Shown here: positions 31,902 through 44,903 of the stretch, piece by piece
How the letters are laid out: every line of letters begins with the position of its first letter
How positions within the stretch are numbered: the stretch's first letter is position 1
NCBI GenBank assembly: GCA_001051155.2
Contig: JYIP02000008.1
Span: forward strand, 434,001-498,000
Length of the DNA: 64,000 nucleotides
Reading direction: 5' to 3'
Source of the DNA: Chrysoporthe austroafricana
Taxonomy: Eukaryota; Ascomycota; Sordariomycetes; Diaporthales; Cryphonectriaceae
Made by a program: the position numbers and the translations under genes
Notes under the pieces: model-generated
What the model saw: the letters and a program-made list of their open reading frames with translations, nothing else
What the model was told of the DNA's origin: nothing
Databases searched by the model: none

Positions 31902-34900
31902 ATTGACAGGGTGGAAGGCCGTCCAGAGCAAGAGGCAGAGCTCGAATGCAGATGCAGACGGGTCTCGGAACCAGTTTTCTCCTGTCTCTGATAGAAGCGA
32001 ATGTCAGCGAATCGTGTTGCACCGAGACGGAGCCGTCTACTTCAGTCTTGCGGTCGACCATGCATCGTCCTGTGCAACAAACAGGTCACATGGTACCGTT
32101 GCTGCCAGAACGAGCACCGGGCAGAAAGACGGTGGTATCACAAGCAGGGACAGGGCAGGTGGTGAGAAAGTGCAAGGCTGCGCTGCGCTGCGCTGCGTCG
32201 TGTTTTCGTGTTGTGTTGTGGGCTGTGTTGTGTTGTGGGACGTTCAAGGCTGAGCAAACAAGGCCATGCTCGCCTCGCAGAAGAGGAAGGAGGTTCTGCA
32301 GACGTGCTGTAATAACAAATAACAACGTTTCCTCAGTGTTCCCTGTAGGGAGCATCGAAAAAAGTAGCGAACCCCTGTATGAATTGGAGGGGAGAAACGT
32401 GTTGGGTGGGTAAAGTGCAGCCCAATTCTCGGGACAGCCAACGTCGACCTGCAGATACCGCGGTAGTGCCTGAAAGGAGGGCAGGCTTACACACCTGCAC
32501 GAGAACCATTCCCGACTGGGCCAAGCCTTACCTTCTACAGGCCGTGTCGGGCATGCCGCAGGGGAATGGGGGAGGAGGGGAGGCCGACTTCGACCTGGGC
32601 CTGTCAGGGCAAGCCCACCACACCACACCACGATTTAGGGTTTGGCGTGTCCCGCCCTCACGCATATAGCTCCCGCACACGAGCTTCGAGACGAGGAGGA
32701 ACCAGCGCGCATGTTTTGCAGCTCCAGGACAGCACGTGCGTGCCGTCAGAGCAGGATGCCCAGACGGTGAGCTCGCCAGGCCGGGGCAGACAGGTGTCGC
32801 ACAGGACTGAACAAAACGGACAACACTAAGGAAACGAGGGATGCTTACGAGAGCGTCTGATTTCCGAAGATGGACGGGGAGACGAAGGCGAGGGCACACA
32901 GCGGAGGCGCAGCTCGTGTAGGTTCTCGCGTCGAAGGCTGCCAGGCGGGAACTTGGCTGAGGAAGAAGAGGTCGAGCCAAGATGAGGGTGAGAGGATAAC
33001 GAGCGTCGATGTCGCACAAGGCCAGGTATGAGGGGGGCCACGCGTGCATTAAATCTAGCAGCTTAGGCCTCGCTGAGGTCGTCGATCCAACCAACGGGCC
33101 CGTGATTCCAGGACCAGGCCGTCGCCTGGTAAGGTGAGGAGGATGGCACAGCCAGGTACCCAGTGCGAGGGGGGCAGGCGATGGCCCCTCCGGGCAGGGC
33201 GAGATCCGGCGGGGCGGTACGACTGCTGTCTTGAGCCTGGCCTCAGGAATCAAGACGAGCTGAACTGGCCGCGGTCCTGTCTGCCAAGGTTGGCCCGCTA
33301 GCGCTCCGTGGTGAGATCTCGCAGGGCCAGTCGACGAGGGAGGCAAGGATGGAGGGACTGCTGATCGGGGAATTTTATAAGACGGGTGGGACCCCCAGTC
33401 GACTCGATACAGCAATGCCCGTGAGAGCCAACGGACCGGAGCTGCGGACGTCAGAGTGGAGACCGGGTCGAGGAGGCTGCCGCCCTAGGAGGAGTCACCC
33501 ATACGCCTCCTGGCCGTGAGGTGCAGTGGTACAGACCGCGCGCCTATAACACGAGTAGTGATCATGCGCAGGTGCCGAGGCGCGGGCGCGGTACCGGATT
33601 TCAGCGTCTTCGGACTGTCAGTTCCGGCGCGGGCAGCCTGCGACATAGCACCTGTCCCGTCCAGAGGCAGGCGTGCGAGGGAGGCTGGGCTGGGCTGGGC
33701 TGCGAGGCGCGTCGAGGCAAGGTATCACCAGAGGTTGCTCGAGGAACACGGGAGCGACGCTGGGCCTGGGCGGCTTCTGAGAGAAAAGGAGGAGTTAAGC
33801 CGCACGAGGTTTTGGGGTTTGGAAACACAAGGGCAAGGTCATCAAAATGACATGGTTAGACCGGCAAGGCACCCCCTGTCAGCGTCAAAGGGCTCTTGGG
33901 AGATCTGCATCAGGGGGTGGACAAGGGCAGGTGGGGCTCAGATTCGACCCCATGCAAAGTTGATACAGAAAGAGCCACTCAGGTGCACGGTCATCGCACT
34001 ATAATCCCTCTAAGGGTACAACCGGTATGTACCCTTTCCGAGTCCATCGCGCGCGAGCTCGAGCGCGAGCTCGAGCACGGGTTCGACCAAGGCTTCCCCC
34101 CTTCTCGCGTGGTGAGAGCCGGCTCCTCCATGGTCCGGCGATGCGCAGCTGGCTGCTGCAACCCTCTTGCCTCTGCCCGCTCCTGGCAACCAGCACTGCC
34201 ATAAGGCCAAGGCCAGGGCCGGGGCCAGGGCGACGGCCGTGGCCAACATCTGACCTGACCGGCCTGGATAGAGATAGAGCCTCGGCCTCTCTGCTGTCCG
34301 CTCACCAAGCCGTCCATCGCCACGCCAGGCCAGACTCCATCATGAAACACCTCGTTCTCGTTGACCCATCCGCTCGAAATTTCGGCTGCCTGTGGCACGA
34401 CGTCCCCGGCCAGCGGGAAGCCGCCCTGCGCACTGTTCTCGTCACTTCGCGCCGCCGCCCCTTCAATGGCCTCCCGAGGAGGGGGGCTGGATGATCTTGT
34501 GGTTCTCTGGCCAGCCAACGACCACGTCAACTTGGGCCAACGTGTTTCCTCTCTCGCGGCCGTTGGCCGTACCAGAAGAATGGATCATGGGGCCGTGGAC
34601 TGCCTGTCGGTCCGCCTCAGGACGTCACCCACTTATGTCCTGGCATCCCGCGCGTCCCCGGCCCCTCTCTGTCCAGGCCCGCTCCTGTTCCATCGTGACG
34701 TTCAGGCGAGCTAGGCGCCTGCAGCATAATGCAGAGCTGGCCTCGCTCTCCCCGCCGTGGTTCGGCCGTGGGTACAGAAATCTTGGGGTTCTCTGGTCGA
34801 TCTTCTCGTGGCACCCGCTGCGTTGGACACAAATCCGCGTTGCCAACATGAGACATCGTTAGTGTCCCGAGTTGGTTGCGCCAACTTGGACGTCGGCCTA

Positions 34901-37900
34901 ATTCGCTGTCTCTGTTCAACACTCTACGACGATGGCTCTACATCTCTGGATGTTGCCTCCACGCCAACATCTGCTGTGCACCCGATCAAGGTCTCTGTAC
35001 GGAAACCTTGCGGCATCAATGCCCAAAAAAGTCTAGCATTCATAAGCCTGGGGTGCCCAGAAGGGTGGTCAGACCGGGGTTGATTTATTGGTCGAATTCT
35101 GCTGGAGCCGATCTGTCGGGTCAGGCGTTCATCCTGGGTGATCCGAATGGCTGAAGACGCTGGCGCCCCTCAACTGAGGGAGGGCTCGGGAGATACAGGC
35201 ACAGATCTGGACAGGCTATCCCTCAAACGGCGGCCGCACGCATCTATTATTTGGTGATGGCGGCTTTCCTGGACTCAGGCTTGGGGTTACGTCCAGGCAT
35301 CAAGGCGTCCTTTGACGGCGTATCCAACCTCGGTTTTTTTTTAACAACATAGGTCAATATTTTGCGAACTGCCTGTCTGGGCCAAAAGCCTAGTGCAACG
35401 CGACCCTACGAAGCCGACCAGCGAACGGGCCGCTAAACCATGCAGCTTCCGGACTGTCGTCACCTATTTCGCCTCTCACGATAACGTAATTGCCGAGCCT
35501 GGATTCCTAGCTCTATGTACCATACCGCGTCGTGCGAGGGGCTCTCGGACAGACAATTCGCAACCAGGCCACAAGATCACACTGTGACATCGAACAACAA
35601 CATTTAATCTCATTCAGTTTCCGGTCAATGCGCTCGCAGGAGCAACCCCAAGGTCAGCTTATCTCCCCGCGTCCAGGAAGCCACAGGTCACCATCCAGTA
35701 GGAGACAAACCCGGGTGGTGAATGTGATTACCTTTCGGCTAAGTCAGGCAGTCGGGCCGCTCTCACCTCATATTGTCACGGCTGCCCGAGAGTGTGCAGT
35801 CCCGCTCGCTTCGGTTCATTCGTGGACCAAAAGGACAACGAATACATGCCTCGTGCATATGCATGTTGACAAGCCTGCCACTCTAGGATGGGCCTGGAAC
35901 CAAAGGTTACAGCAGCTGCGTGCTGGACACCCCTTCGCTCAGCTAGCCCTCCTCTACATCCGCGAATCACAGCTGCCGCGGGGCGGACGAGCTGCTCAGC
36001 ATCCTTATCCTCAAGGAAGACAGCGTTCGGCCCTAGGGGGCAACCTTTCGGCCGTTGTTGCTCTGCGGGGGTGATGGATCAAACCTCGCACATCGAGACC
36101 TTTGTCCAAAGCCAAGCAATCTGTCTTGCCGCCTGCAGAGGACTATTTGTTCCTGGTGAAACACTATCTTGTGCCACTCAACGGCCTCCAACCTGCCAGC
36201 AAGCATTATTTCCAGCCGCCAACTTCGTGCTTGGAATTGACACGGATGATCTGGATCCATTCCGCTGCCTCCGTGCCAGGGAGCACGATCCTTTGAGTTC
36301 GCTCGATGATCTGGCTGGGCTGGCTGCGGGCACCAGGCTGCTCTAGAACTGAGCGCTAACAGGTGGCCCAAGGCGGACCAGCTCATTCCCTCGCGCCTCA
36401 TGATGATTCACCAAACAACGCGTACCGCTGTACTCCCAAGCTCCGGCCGGGAATTGGCTCAATCCGCTGCCAACGGACCTATGATCCGGCAGCCCCACGG
36501 CCCAGCTCGGCGGTGATTTGGGGCCCAGACCATGCCGAGTCGTCGGTCGAGTCTGATTGGGTACCGACAAGCTGGTAAGCGACCGAAACTAGCGCCGTTT
36601 TAGTCTGCCTGACCAGGCTCTGCATCCTTAGTGTAACCTGACAACCGTGGCGCGGCAGTCCTCAGAGCTTGTCAGCATGGAAGCTCGAGTCGTTGCCCAC
36701 ATGTGCTGTCGAGGGGCTCTCCAATCTACTCAAGTGCGACTACATGGCCGCGCTTGGAACGTGACGCAGCTCGGAAGATCCTTGCGTCCTGGTACAAGTG
36801 TTCCAGGGCCTCCCAAGCGACACCGGCACCTGTGGAACGACGTAGCCGCCTCAGCAGAGCCATGTCGCAGCTCTGAATGAAGGGGCAGAGAGAGACGTCA
36901 CCGTGGAATGGGCGCAGCCTCAAAACTCGGGGACTTTTGGAGGGGCGGGACGGAGGGCTTCGAACTCTAAGCGTCACCTGGCCCCATGGCGATGCCACAA
37001 CATACCTCCGCATGCAGCGTTGTTCGAGCAGCAGGATCTCCCATACACCTGACCTTCGAAACGGACTGCTTGGTTGCATATCGACAGGTACTTCAGAACT
37101 CTGATCTCAGAGGTCGTATTCCCACTGTATACTGTATGGATCGAAGGTGGAGCCAAAACGTGGATCATCCGCACCTATGTCCCACCCACCCTCCTTGTGA
37201 CTAGTTCCAACACTGTACTCAGGATAGAGAGACCCAGAGAAGCTTTCCTTCCCTCGTTCAACCATCTCCGAATCCGAGGAGGTGAGATCGGCGTTGTTCC
37301 AGAAGCGTCACCCATCACCCCCGATGTCGTGGTTCCAGTGTCAAGCTACAGCATCCCCTCCACCCGCAAGCGGCCTCGTCGAGAGTCCCGACAGCGCGGA
37401 ACGCCGGACACGTAGTTCACCACATCGCCTCGTCGAGTCCGAGCAGACAAGCCTCCCCCTCACCGCCAATCCCCTCACTAATATGTGTGAAACAAGCAGA
37501 CGCGAAAGCGGCCACAAAAGAGGGCTATACCGCCGCATGGCTATATGACCCCCAAATGCGCCGAGATTGATCATGCGCAACTGTCAGCCCTGCCGTGATA
37601 GGACCCACGGCCCTGGGACTACAAATGATCCCTGCGCTGGATCTAGGGCGTGGTGTCGGAGCGTGCCTGGCGGAGGGGGTGGGTAGCCCCCCTCGGCTTT
37701 CCGCTGTGCCGTGTCAGCTGGGGGATTTAGGGCTGGGTCCCTACCAGGAGGAACAACCTTCGTCTTACTCGAAACGATCGCCGAGTTGCAGAGGATATCA
37801 CCACGCGCTGGAGCCGTGGGTGGGCTGACGACATCCAGCAGGGGCTGCGCCAACCTGCCGCCCTCCTGCGAGTCATCGCACTCGTCTATCCTCCGGATCC

Positions 37901-39057
37901 CCGGGACGCGGCCAGTGCCGCGAGGATGCGAGAGCGATCCTGTCGGCCGAGCGCGGCGGCCCTTCTGCGAGCATTATTGGGCCTCGGTGACCTGCCCACA
38001 TGCTGCCAGAGGATCATCACGACGATGTCGACGCTAGTCGCTCCATTCCAGGTTAACAACGAGATGCTGTAAAACCCTCGCCCCCAATTATTGGCTGCAC
38101 TAGTATCATGGAGACCTCTCTCGGGCATGTCTTGAAATGGCCGGCCTCACATCAAGGAAGACGTAGTGTCTAAAGACTATAACCTACTGGAGACGATGCT
38201 ACCATCGCGGGCTTTTGTCTCTGAGTGGGGCCTCTCACTCGCTGGGAGCAACCCTTACCTGGCCGATCCGTCAGGCCTAGTGCTCGCCGCCAGGGGCTGG
38301 CTGCCCTCTTAATGACAGGCAGCGCGAGGCCGCGCCGGCCGCCGGGGCTCGTATCGCACAGCCTAGCGCTTCGAAATGGCAGCGCACGGCCTCACCACGC
38401 GAGAGTCGCTGCATGGACGAGGACGACCAGACGCCGTCACGGGGACGGTTCCAGACCCCGCAGCCCAATTTCCCAAGGTTCCAGTTACCAGACTGTCGGG
38501 ACCGTGGCTAACGCGTGCGGGCAGGTGGGCAGGTGGGCAGGGGGTCCTTTTTGGGGAGGGGGCTGGGCACGGCTCCATCCCCCGGGCAGAGAGGGAAAAA
38601 AGAAAGGGCACCTGGTCCACCGCAGCTGATTGTCCGGTCTCACTCCCTCACTCATGGTGGGATTCGTCTCACCTCACCGCCCATTGTTTCGTCCTGCCCT
38701 CTCAGGTGGGAACCTGGTTTATCTTTCACAGTACCGCGGAACCGGCACCTTGGACTAGCCCGAAGGAGTATCATGGTCCTTCGGGGACTGCTGCTGACCT
38801 TCTTGCTCAGCGGACCGAGCAGGGTCAGACATGTCACTGGCCTGGACTGCCTGAGATTAGCGAAACGTCTGCCATTCGATGCTATCTTGCGCATCGACGG
38901 CAGGTCTCCCCAGAGGCCCTGCAATGTGGGCGAGGCCGAGGTTTGGCCGGGGCCGAGCTGCAAGAACGGATCCCCAGCATGACCTATTCCAGGCGCTGCG
39001 GCTCTTAGATCACACAGGCCCGGGTACGCGCAGGTGGTTGCGCAAGCGTGACTTCCC

Positions 39058-39107
39058 ATCACCAACATATGTGATATATGGGATCACCAACACACGTGAT
39101 ATATGGG
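39058..39107. repeat. 25-bp direct tandem duplication
   Basis: Two adjacent 25-bp units (39058-39082 and 39083-39107) differ at two positions. Each contains a small palindrome, CATATG in the first and CACGTG in the second. Confidence 0.85.
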
Positions 39108-40199
39108 AGTGGGCACCGCATCATCAGTGTGACACGGGACTATCGCGACGAGTGCTTGGAGGTTGAGGCCGGGTCTCCGAATGCGTCTTTTCGCTCCGGC
39201 GACGGAGGGTTCCAACCACTGGCGAGCCGCATTGCCAACTGCAGGCCAAGGAGGGTCTGCGCCTTGCAAGAGTCTTCGTCAGCTGTCCCTACGGGCCAAT
39301 GAGGGTGCTGGTACGCCCCGAGGCTCTGGAACTTTTTTGTCCAGAAGAGCTCGTCTGTGCAGGACGAAGGCCTCTCGTTCGGTACCAACCAGGGAACTAG
39401 CAGGGCGGGCTCGTAATGTGCTCTTCCATGCAGACGACAAAGCCAGCCATTCAATACGTTGGTGGCTTCAACATGCTGTCCTGGGGCTCGCCCGTTGGCG
39501 AGCGCTCCCAGACTGTCAGGACGAGACTCTGAGCTCATGTGGGTTCCTTGCGAGATGGAAGCACCAACAGAGAGGCGCAGGTGGCAAAGGGACCCTGTCG
39601 ACGTACCGGCGGCCCTCGAAGGGCAGGCGAGGTACCCGAGCTGCCGTGGGTGAGAGTGCTTTACTCTGGTCTGACCACCATGAGACGACCCGGCAGTTTG
39701 GTAACACTATTAACGGGGGAGAGGGGGTCCACCCGGAGCCTTGGATCCTGTGTCGAATGATAGGGGGGATCAGCGTCGTGGCCAAGCGAGATGCGGACGG
39801 CGTCGACCCTGATACTCGTTGTCTGGCGCCCATGTCCTCCGGGCCAGTGCATGACGCCTCAGCCCCCCCCCCCCGAAGGCGTGGCCTTGTCCCACTGCCG
39901 GCGGGGTTGTGGAGGCTGGCTGAGGTCCTGATGGTGTGGCAGGATAGGTAGAGAAGCGATCCGGCCCAGTAGTTCGGGGTGGCTCGTCTGACAGGGGACA
40001 CGAGGGGGTGTGGGAGCGCCGGCGAGAGGCGAGATGATCGCTGGCACGAAGGTACGGGCTGTATGGAAAAGCGATCGCTGGTGAGGTAGGAAAGAGCATG
40101 CAGACGTCGTCTTTCCGGATGAGTTGCAGACGTGAAAGAATAAGGAAGGATAGGAAACTGGTGAGACTTGCCAATAAATGAGTATATTTCTCATTCAAC

Positions 40200-41100
40200 A
40201 ATTATTTATTTTATTTTTGAACATGGTACTTGGCTTAGAAGTACTGTCTACCCGCAGAACAAGAAAGACAGAAGCCAGTAGTAGCATAATAACGCCCTTG
40301 TAAGGTCTTCAGACAATTGGAAAAGACAAATACTTGAATTACGGCAAGCTGAGATGATATTAGATGTCTGAACATTTACCTTCGCCAACAGCTTTCGATA
40401 GCCTCTTCTCATTCAAATGTTCTTATGTACCTTATAGATAGTAGACCCTGCCACAAGCAAACGGACTAGCTCGTCTTTGTGATAGGTCAAAATGCAGGTT
40501 GCTTTCCGGGCAATTAATAACATCTATATAACCACGTGGGTATGGGATGCCTTGTTGAGCTTCGGCCTTGCTAGATTTCCGGCTTCGAACGACTCACATC
40601 ACTGTAACTATTACAATCTGCCTTTAGGTGCTTCAACCCCGACTTTCTAATCACTTATACCTGAGTTTGTAACCGATACGGCTCTCTGACGCAGACGACT
40701 GGACTAGCACACCACTTTTGGTTCCGTTCCGACTTGTCCCCGAGACGGATGGATGTAGCCAACCAATATAATCTACCAGAATGGGGTACTATTACATATT
40801 TGCATGCATGAAGACACTGTTTTCATAACCAGGTTTACCGAGACCGTCATCTCAAAACACGTTGCTATGTTAGCTTTTACGTAAAAAGACGAACAAACCT
40901 TTGAACTAATACCTTTAGTGTTTCAATGTCGTATATCAAGCATATCAGTAACCATCTATCTCTCCCGATGCACATAACTAAGGTATAGATCTGCTGCAGA
41001 ACATCATTAGTCCTCGTACTGGATCCACAGCTAAGCCTCAGCGCCATTGCTTCTCATTATCGTGTTGGCCTAGCACAGCCTGCAACTGGCATAGACACGT
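40200..41100. other. AT-richer block without open frames
   Basis: By eye the block is clearly richer in A+T than its flanks, with many TA steps, and no frame over 60 codons is present, while such frames are frequent on both sides. It may be an old mutated mobile element or simply non-coding DNA. No terminal repeats were found. Confidence 0.4.
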
Positions 41101-42860
41101 CTTGAAACACTTACTTGCCTGACCTGATCTTCCTCATCCCGTTCTGATCTACCATCCTAGAGTCCTCGACCGCCTCCGAACAGCCCTTAGAGCCCATTCT
41201 AGACCCACGAACCGGCCAGAAAGATCGAACTACCCGAGCCGCTAATACTAGCCATTCCACCGCATAGAAGTTTTCACGGCACAATGATTAATGATTTGTG
41301 CGCTGGTATCGCCGGCGCATGCACGGACACGTCTTCTCGTGGTGCTGCTGGAGCGCCACCGCAGCCTCACGGCGCTCCGGTACACGGCCCCCCGCAAGTC
41401 GAATTCCCCGTCGCGCTGCGCCGCCCAGTTCCGGCGGGAGAGGATCCTGCCGGGCTGAGATCGCACGACGGAGGGGGCGATCATCGAAACGTCGGCAAGT
41501 TAATCGGAAGAGCACGAAGCTGCTGGATAAATCGCCTGGGATCTTGCCCGGCGATGGACGAAGGCCTCGACGCTGACCGCTGTCCGGGCCAGCGACGGTG
41601 TCCTTCGCGAGGTGGCACGAGAAGAAAGTATAAATGGACGACAAGGAAGGATCCTTTCCCCTCAGTATCTTCAAGATGGCTTCTGAATGCCCTGGTGTCG
41701 ACAGTCTTATGCGGGCTAACGGGCAGAGGACCGTCACCGATCCTATAAGTCGGGCCAACACGTGTTCGACCCGGACGATGGCAAACCATGCAGGATATGC
41801 ATGTCAGGCCTCGACATGTTCCGTGCCCTCATGCTTACCCGCCTCCCCCCTTCGCCACTGAAGCCAACTGGTCTTTCTGTATAGGAACATCGGCGGTGGA
41901 AGAGCAGCCAGTTCAGGGCTCCCGAGCTGCGCAACAGCCCTCCGCCTAGACCTGCACCTGACGTACATCATCACACCTCTGTTCGGCCCCGGAACTTGAT
42001 GCGTGGCCGCTTCATTCTCGGCTGGTAGGTTGAGGTATCCCGGAGCGAAGATGCCCTAGTCGCTATCGAGGCAACTTCACAGCGACACGAGGCCGGGCAG
42101 AAGACGGACCAGGTCTACAGAGAGTACGATGTGAACGCTTTAGGTGCAATCGGCATGTCAGTATTTTCTCCGGGTTTCTTCACGGGAGCCGGCACAAGGT
42201 CTCTTGCCGCCTACTTGGACCAGACGGGACCGCCGGTACTGAACCGTCTCCAGGCAATAAACAGCTGACTTTCACAGGCAGAGCCTCGAGCTCTGAAAAT
42301 TATTGTAGGCGACAGCCCATCACACGCGGCACGTGAGACATCAACGAGCATAAGGAGGATCGGCCACCCTCGGCTGGGGCGTGACCCATTTTCCGTCGCA
42401 GCTATCATGAGTATCATACACCGAAGCCTTATTTCTTTCCTGCTCATGCTGCATCAGCAGGCTGGTGTTTTAATAATGAAAAAAAAAAAAGGAAGAAAAA
42501 TTCCACGCCTTATGCCTCGAGAAAAAACGCTTGAATATTGTTCCACATCGCATGTTTGTGTCAAGTGGAGCTGTATGCGTGCTTGCCTTGGCCCGTCACA
42601 CCTGACCTGGCCGCTCCCTCTTCGCTCCCCGCTCTTGGCTTCTACGAGCCTGCGGTATCGAGAGAGGATCTCGCATCTCGTCCCACAGCGAGGTGCGGAG
42701 GTCAGGATCAAGTCTTTGGTAGCCCCATTTTCAGCTTATCAGAGACGCAAGCCGGCCGTGATCGCGTGCAGGAAACGCCCGGAAACAAATACAGATTCTA
42801 TAGTGTGGCAAACCAGTCTGCCGCTGGTATGGATGCAGCGATCGTATGCGCGTGAGTGAA

Positions 42861-44903
42861 CTACCACTCGTACTCGCCGGTAGCCTTGTGGAAGACGTAG
42901 TCCTTGCCATTAACGTTGAGGACGCCATCCTTCAAGGTGCACTTCCTGTGGGGCAGTTAGCACCTCGAGAGTCCTGACACACGAGACCACCGCGTGGTGG
43001 AACCTACCACTTGTTCTTGACGCGCTGAACCTTGTCATACATGCAAAGCATGACCTGGTCCATGTTCTCGTCATCGTCTTCCTCCTCGATGTCCACCTCG
43101 TTGGGGTCGTCCAGGTCCGAGTTGATGGCATCCTCGTCCTCTTCCTCCCTTTTGATATCGTCGTCGATACCATCAAAGCCGGATGGACCGCCGGAACCGG
43201 ACTTGGTAGCGATCGACTTGTGCTTCGTGGCCTGCTTCAGGGGAAGCATAAGACCACCACCCTCTAGCTGCTTAGCCCTGGCGGCGATCTGCTGATGGAG
43301 CACGCGGTCGATGTCCACACGGCCCATCTCCGACGTCTCGCCGTTCTCTCCGCGACGCATCAGGACGCCCTCGAAGCCGTCGCCGTCATCGCCGGCACCG
43401 TCAACCTGGGACTGTTGAAACCCGTTCTGCTGCGTGGCAGGGTTGCGCTGGCCCGAGAACGGCGGAGAGGCACCTGGAGGCGGCCGGGAGCCTGGCTGCT
43501 GCTGCTGCATGGAGACGGTCCTGTTCGCCATCTGTTGGGCATACTGGGCCTGCGAGGTGGGGCGCTGGCCTTGGCCAGGCTGAACAGGAGAACCGGCGGG
43601 GCGTGAGGCTACCGAGGACCCCTGGACCTGGCCGCCCTGCCCAAAGCCCTGAATGGCACTGATGCTCGCCGCAGCCGCGGCGCCGTACTGGTTCTGCAGC
43701 TGGTGCATGGCCCGCTGGGCAGCCACGTTGTGAGGGCCGTTGGGGTTGCCACCATACTGCGGAGCGTTGCCGGGAGGCGCAGCAGGCATGCCGGTGTTGG
43801 CGACGCCGGGCTCCTGCTTGATAACAGGGTCCGGCTTCACGGAAGAGTCGGGCTTGGTCTGCAGGCCGTTGGGGCCGGGCAGGCCGTTGGCGAGGGGGAG
43901 GGGCTGCGCATTGGCAGGCGGGCTGAGCTGGGCCGAGGTGTAGGACGGGGTACCGGCCTGCTGGGCCTGGGCCGGAGCCGTAGTCGCCGGGGCGGCAGCA
44001 GGCGCCGGGGTGGGCTGTGGTGGAGGTGGATCCCAGGGAAAGGAGGCGACCTGCAGCTTGGACAGCTTCAACTGCCAGCCCTGCGCCGGGTGGGATCACA
44101 TGTTAGCAAATCTCGAAGGCTCGTGCATCCGGGGGGCGCGGAAGTATCAGGCCGACGGGGGCAGAGGGAGCCTGTGTGACTGTGACGGCATGTGGGCAGA
44201 AGCAAGTTGGGAGCTGGGGAGGGGCGCGAGCACATGTGAGTGGTGGCGCCGGGGCTCTTGTGTCACGTAACGCCGCGCTGCCGCGCTGGGTGAAGGAGCA
44301 TGTCGTGTATGTATGAGGGAGACGCAGACGCAGACGCAGACGCAGTGAAGGGCGGCACGTGAAGAGCAGGACTCGGCCTCGCCAATCAAAAGCGGCGGGC
44401 GGCCTGACCGGGGTGACGAATCAACCGTCAATCGGGGCAGTGCCAGGGGTTGAGCTTAAAAGACCCAAATAGCAGCGGAGCACCCGCCTGTCAGACCCAG
44501 CCCAGCCCGCCGTCCCTCTCGCTCTCTGACCGCGCCCACGCCCTACTGCCTACCCGCCCGCGCGGGCCCAGGCAACCAAGAGAACCGCCCAGCGCCTGCC
44601 GACGAGGCGAGGATGCTCGCCAGGCCTCGTCAGAGAGGCCAATGCAGACGTGCACCGGCTGCGATGCGACATGCAGGCGGCCTGGCCTGGCGACGGGGAC
44701 GGCGCAGGCGGGCACGGGGCCGCCAGAGGGTCTCGTGAGAGGGACGCCGCGAGAAAGGAAGGAAACGGGGCAAAACAACGCACCTTGCGCAGCTCCTCCA
44801 GGACGCTCTCCTCGACACCACCCTCCTCAAAATCCACCCGCGAGCTGTCGATCACCTCGTCGATGATCTGGCGGTAGATGTTGCCGACCTGGTTGTTCGA
44901 CAT
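42861..44903 (-). CDS. TOA1: TFIIA large subunit (Toa1-like), 3 exons
   Basis: Exons (minus) 44784-44903, 43008-44080 and 42861-42945 give 425 residues. Exon 1 encodes the conserved N-terminal helix region (GNIYRQIIDEVIDSSRVDF, VEESVLEELRK); exon 2 continues GWQLKLSKLQVASFPWDPPP, then a long Gln/Pro/Ala-rich linker and an acidic patch (EEEDEDAINSDLDD, DIEEEDDDENMDQVML). The end, CMYDKVQRVKNKWKCTLKDG to HKATGEYEW, is the beta-barrel tail that binds Toa2 and TBP-DNA; the W codon is split by the last intron. TFIIA stabilises TBP at promoters. Intron 1 is 703 nt, far longer than any other intron here, yet both borders are canonical and the protein is continuous across it. Confidence 0.92.
44318..44345. 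repeat. (GCAGAC)n hexanucleotide tract in TFIIA intron 1
   Basis: About four copies of a 6-bp unit inside the 703-nt intron. Confidence 0.7.

Larger units (their letters stand above)
31902..42860. other. 11 kb gene-poor stretch
   Basis: No gene could be supported. Many GC-rich frames of 60-295 codons occur on both strands, but they overlap, have Arg/Pro/Ser-biased composition and show no domain or splice-linked continuity. From about 40200 to 41100 the base composition shifts to AT-richer and even short frames disappear; about 42470-42530 is A-rich. Multi-exon or fast-evolving genes with small exons could be missed here. Confidence 0.45.

Noticed and set aside
32528..33415. 295-codon minus-strand ORF in the gene-poor stretch
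   Set aside because: Pro/Ser/Arg-rich with no recognisable fold; competing frames overlap it on the other strand.
40492..40650. 52-codon ORF in the AT-richer block
   Set aside because: No homology recognised, no splice-linked neighbours; length within chance expectation.
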